This document shows, piece by piece, positions 5,499-6,365 of a stretch of 6,365 nt of DNA (the stretch's first letter is position 1; each line of letters begins with the position of its first letter). Below the pieces are notes generated by a model that saw only the letters and a program-made list of their open reading frames with translations, did no database searches and was not told the DNA's origin. Made by a program: the position numbers and the translations under genes. The stretch spans positions 1-6,365 of the forward strand of contig JBFJTN010000211.1 of the NCBI GenBank assembly GCA_041625325.1, in the 5' to 3' direction. The DNA comes from Oceanococcus sp041625325. Its GTDB lineage: Bacteria > Pseudomonadota > Gammaproteobacteria > Nevskiales > Oceanococcaceae.

Positions 5499-6365
5499 TG
5501 GGGGTTTCCTCGTTGACGGTTTGGGGTTTCGGGTCGCGGTCCAGCAGCATCAGCACCGCCGGCAGCAGCAAGAAATCGGCGATCAGGGCGCAGACGATGG
5601 CCATCACCGTGACCATGGACATGGACTCGGTGGGGTAGAAGGAAGAGGTGGTCAGCACCGCGAAACCGGCGGCCAGCACCAGCGAGGTCACGACCAGGGC
5701 GGTGCCCACGGTGCGGAAGGAATAGATGATGGCCGCTTCCGTGGACAGGCCCAGCTCGCGCCGGGCGCGCAGGTACTTGCTCAGGAAGTGGATGGTGTCA
5801 TCGACGATGATGCCGAGCACCACGCCCATGGAGAAGGACATGGCGAAGTTGATCTCGCCGTTGTAGATGGCCCAGATGCCGAAGGCCATGCCCATGGGCA
5901 GCAGGTTAGGGATCACGCTGATCAGGCCGAACTTGAGGCTGCCCAGGGCCTTGATCAGCAGGATCGAAATGCCCAGCAGGGCCAGCGGAATGCCGATGGC
6001 CATGGACTTGAAGTTGCGCTCGGCGATGAAGGCAAACATCACCGCCGGCGACACCGCGTGACCTTCCATTTCGGGGGCGTGCTCGTCCAGCCAGCGCTGG
6101 CCGGCCTCGACCAGGGCCCGGGTCTCAGCCGACTTGAGATGCTCGAAGACCACGACGAAACGCGAGGCGTCCTTGCCGATGCTGATGGTGTTCGACAGGT
6201 CCAGGCCGAAGGGCAGGGAGAACTCGTAGAGCAGCAGGTACTGGGCGGCCAGTTCGCGGTCCTGCGGCAGCTTGTACCAGGCCGGATCGTCGCCGTGCAT
6301 GTTCTTGTTCAGGCGCTTGAAGATGTCCGAGATGCTGGACACCTGGATGCTCTTGTCCTGGGCCA
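5479..6365 (-). CDS. RND/MMPL-superfamily transporter, C-terminal part (5' end outside window)
   Basis: The frame is open to the right edge; the GTG at 6342 is an internal Val codon, preceded in frame by AQDKSIQ. Visible are 294 residues, the end of a protein that in this family is usually about 750-900 residues with 12 transmembrane helices. The first ~115 residues are the end of the second periplasmic porter domain (NKNMHGDDPAWYKLP and SNTISIGKDASRFVVVFEHL). They are followed by five hydrophobic segments matching TM8-TM12: about AIGIPLALLGISILLIKAL, LISVIPNLLPMGMAFGIWAI, MSFSMGVVLGIIVDDTIHFL, TALVVTSLVLAAGFAVL and MVTVMAIVCALIADFLLLPA. The adjacent Asp pair in TM10 (GIIVDDTIHF) is where RND/MMPL proteins carry proton-relay acids, so the pump is probably proton-driven. 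The helix signatures resemble the hydrophobe/lipid-exporting branch (MMPL, HpnN-like) more than AcrB-type drug pumps, and no membrane-fusion protein is visible. The stop overlaps the start of the LolA-like gene, suggesting coupled translation. Confidence 0.88.
   Translation of the reverse strand, partial: AQDKSIQVSSISDIFKRLNKNMHGDDPAWYKLPQDRELAAQYLLLYEFSLPFGLDLSNTISIGKDASRFVVVFEHLKSAETRALVEAGQRWLDEHAPEMEGHAVSPAVMFAFIAERNFKSMAIGIPLALLGISILLIKALGSLKFGLISVIPNLLPMGMAFGIWAIYNGEINFAMSFSMGVVLGIIVDDTIHFLSKYLRARRELGLSTEAAIIYSFRTVGTALVVTSLVLAAGFAVLTTSSFYPTESMSMVTVMAIVCALIADFLLLPAVLMLLDRDPKPQTVNEETPNETAYA
5507..5511 (-). promoter_or_regulatory. Ribosome binding site of LolA-like gene inside RND coding sequence
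   Basis: GAGGA on the minus strand is eight bases upstream of the ATG at 5498-5496. It lies within the last codons of the RND gene, so ribosomes finishing the transporter would uncover or reuse it. Confidence 0.6.

Noticed and set aside
6340..6342. GTG as start of the RND fragment
   Set aside because: The frame stays open to the window edge, and the codons on either side read as continuous porter-domain sequence, so this is an internal Val codon.

Overview
The window looks like an ordinary chromosomal stretch from a GC-rich gram-negative bacterium, most probably a gammaproteobacterium. The evidence is an HrpB-type DEAH helicase, several Sec-type signal peptides, a C-terminal outer-membrane-barrel sequence and an RND/MMPL transporter fragment. 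I cannot name the genus. No tRNA, rRNA, insertion sequence, CRISPR array, integrase or other sign of recent transfer is visible, and the genes are packed with little non-coding DNA.

Plus-strand half (1-3369). The window opens inside hrpB, an ATP-dependent helicase lacking its N-terminal Walker A/DEAH part because the window begins just before motif III. An 81-nt gap with small GC-rich inverted repeats follows. Next is a small secreted DUF4399-type protein with a striking set of histidines. A 75-nt gap containing a nested GC-rich hairpin separates it from a membrane-anchored serine alpha/beta hydrolase with a complete Ser-Asp-His triad.

Minus-strand half (3366-6365). Three genes point leftwards and look like one operon. 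They are an RND/MMPL-superfamily permease (only the C-terminal part is inside the window), an outer-membrane lipoprotein-sorting-like (LolA-fold) periplasmic protein that overlaps the permease by 20 nt, and, 93 nt further on, a predicted outer-membrane beta-barrel protein of unknown function. Together they supply an inner-membrane pump, a periplasmic carrier and an outer-membrane component, which fits an envelope-spanning lipid or hydrophobic-cargo transport route. The substrate cannot be read from the sequence. This trio is the most interesting system here.

The two halves converge on one CTAG tetranucleotide (3366-3369), in which the hydrolase and the barrel protein each read their TAG stop, so there is no intergenic space between the converging units.
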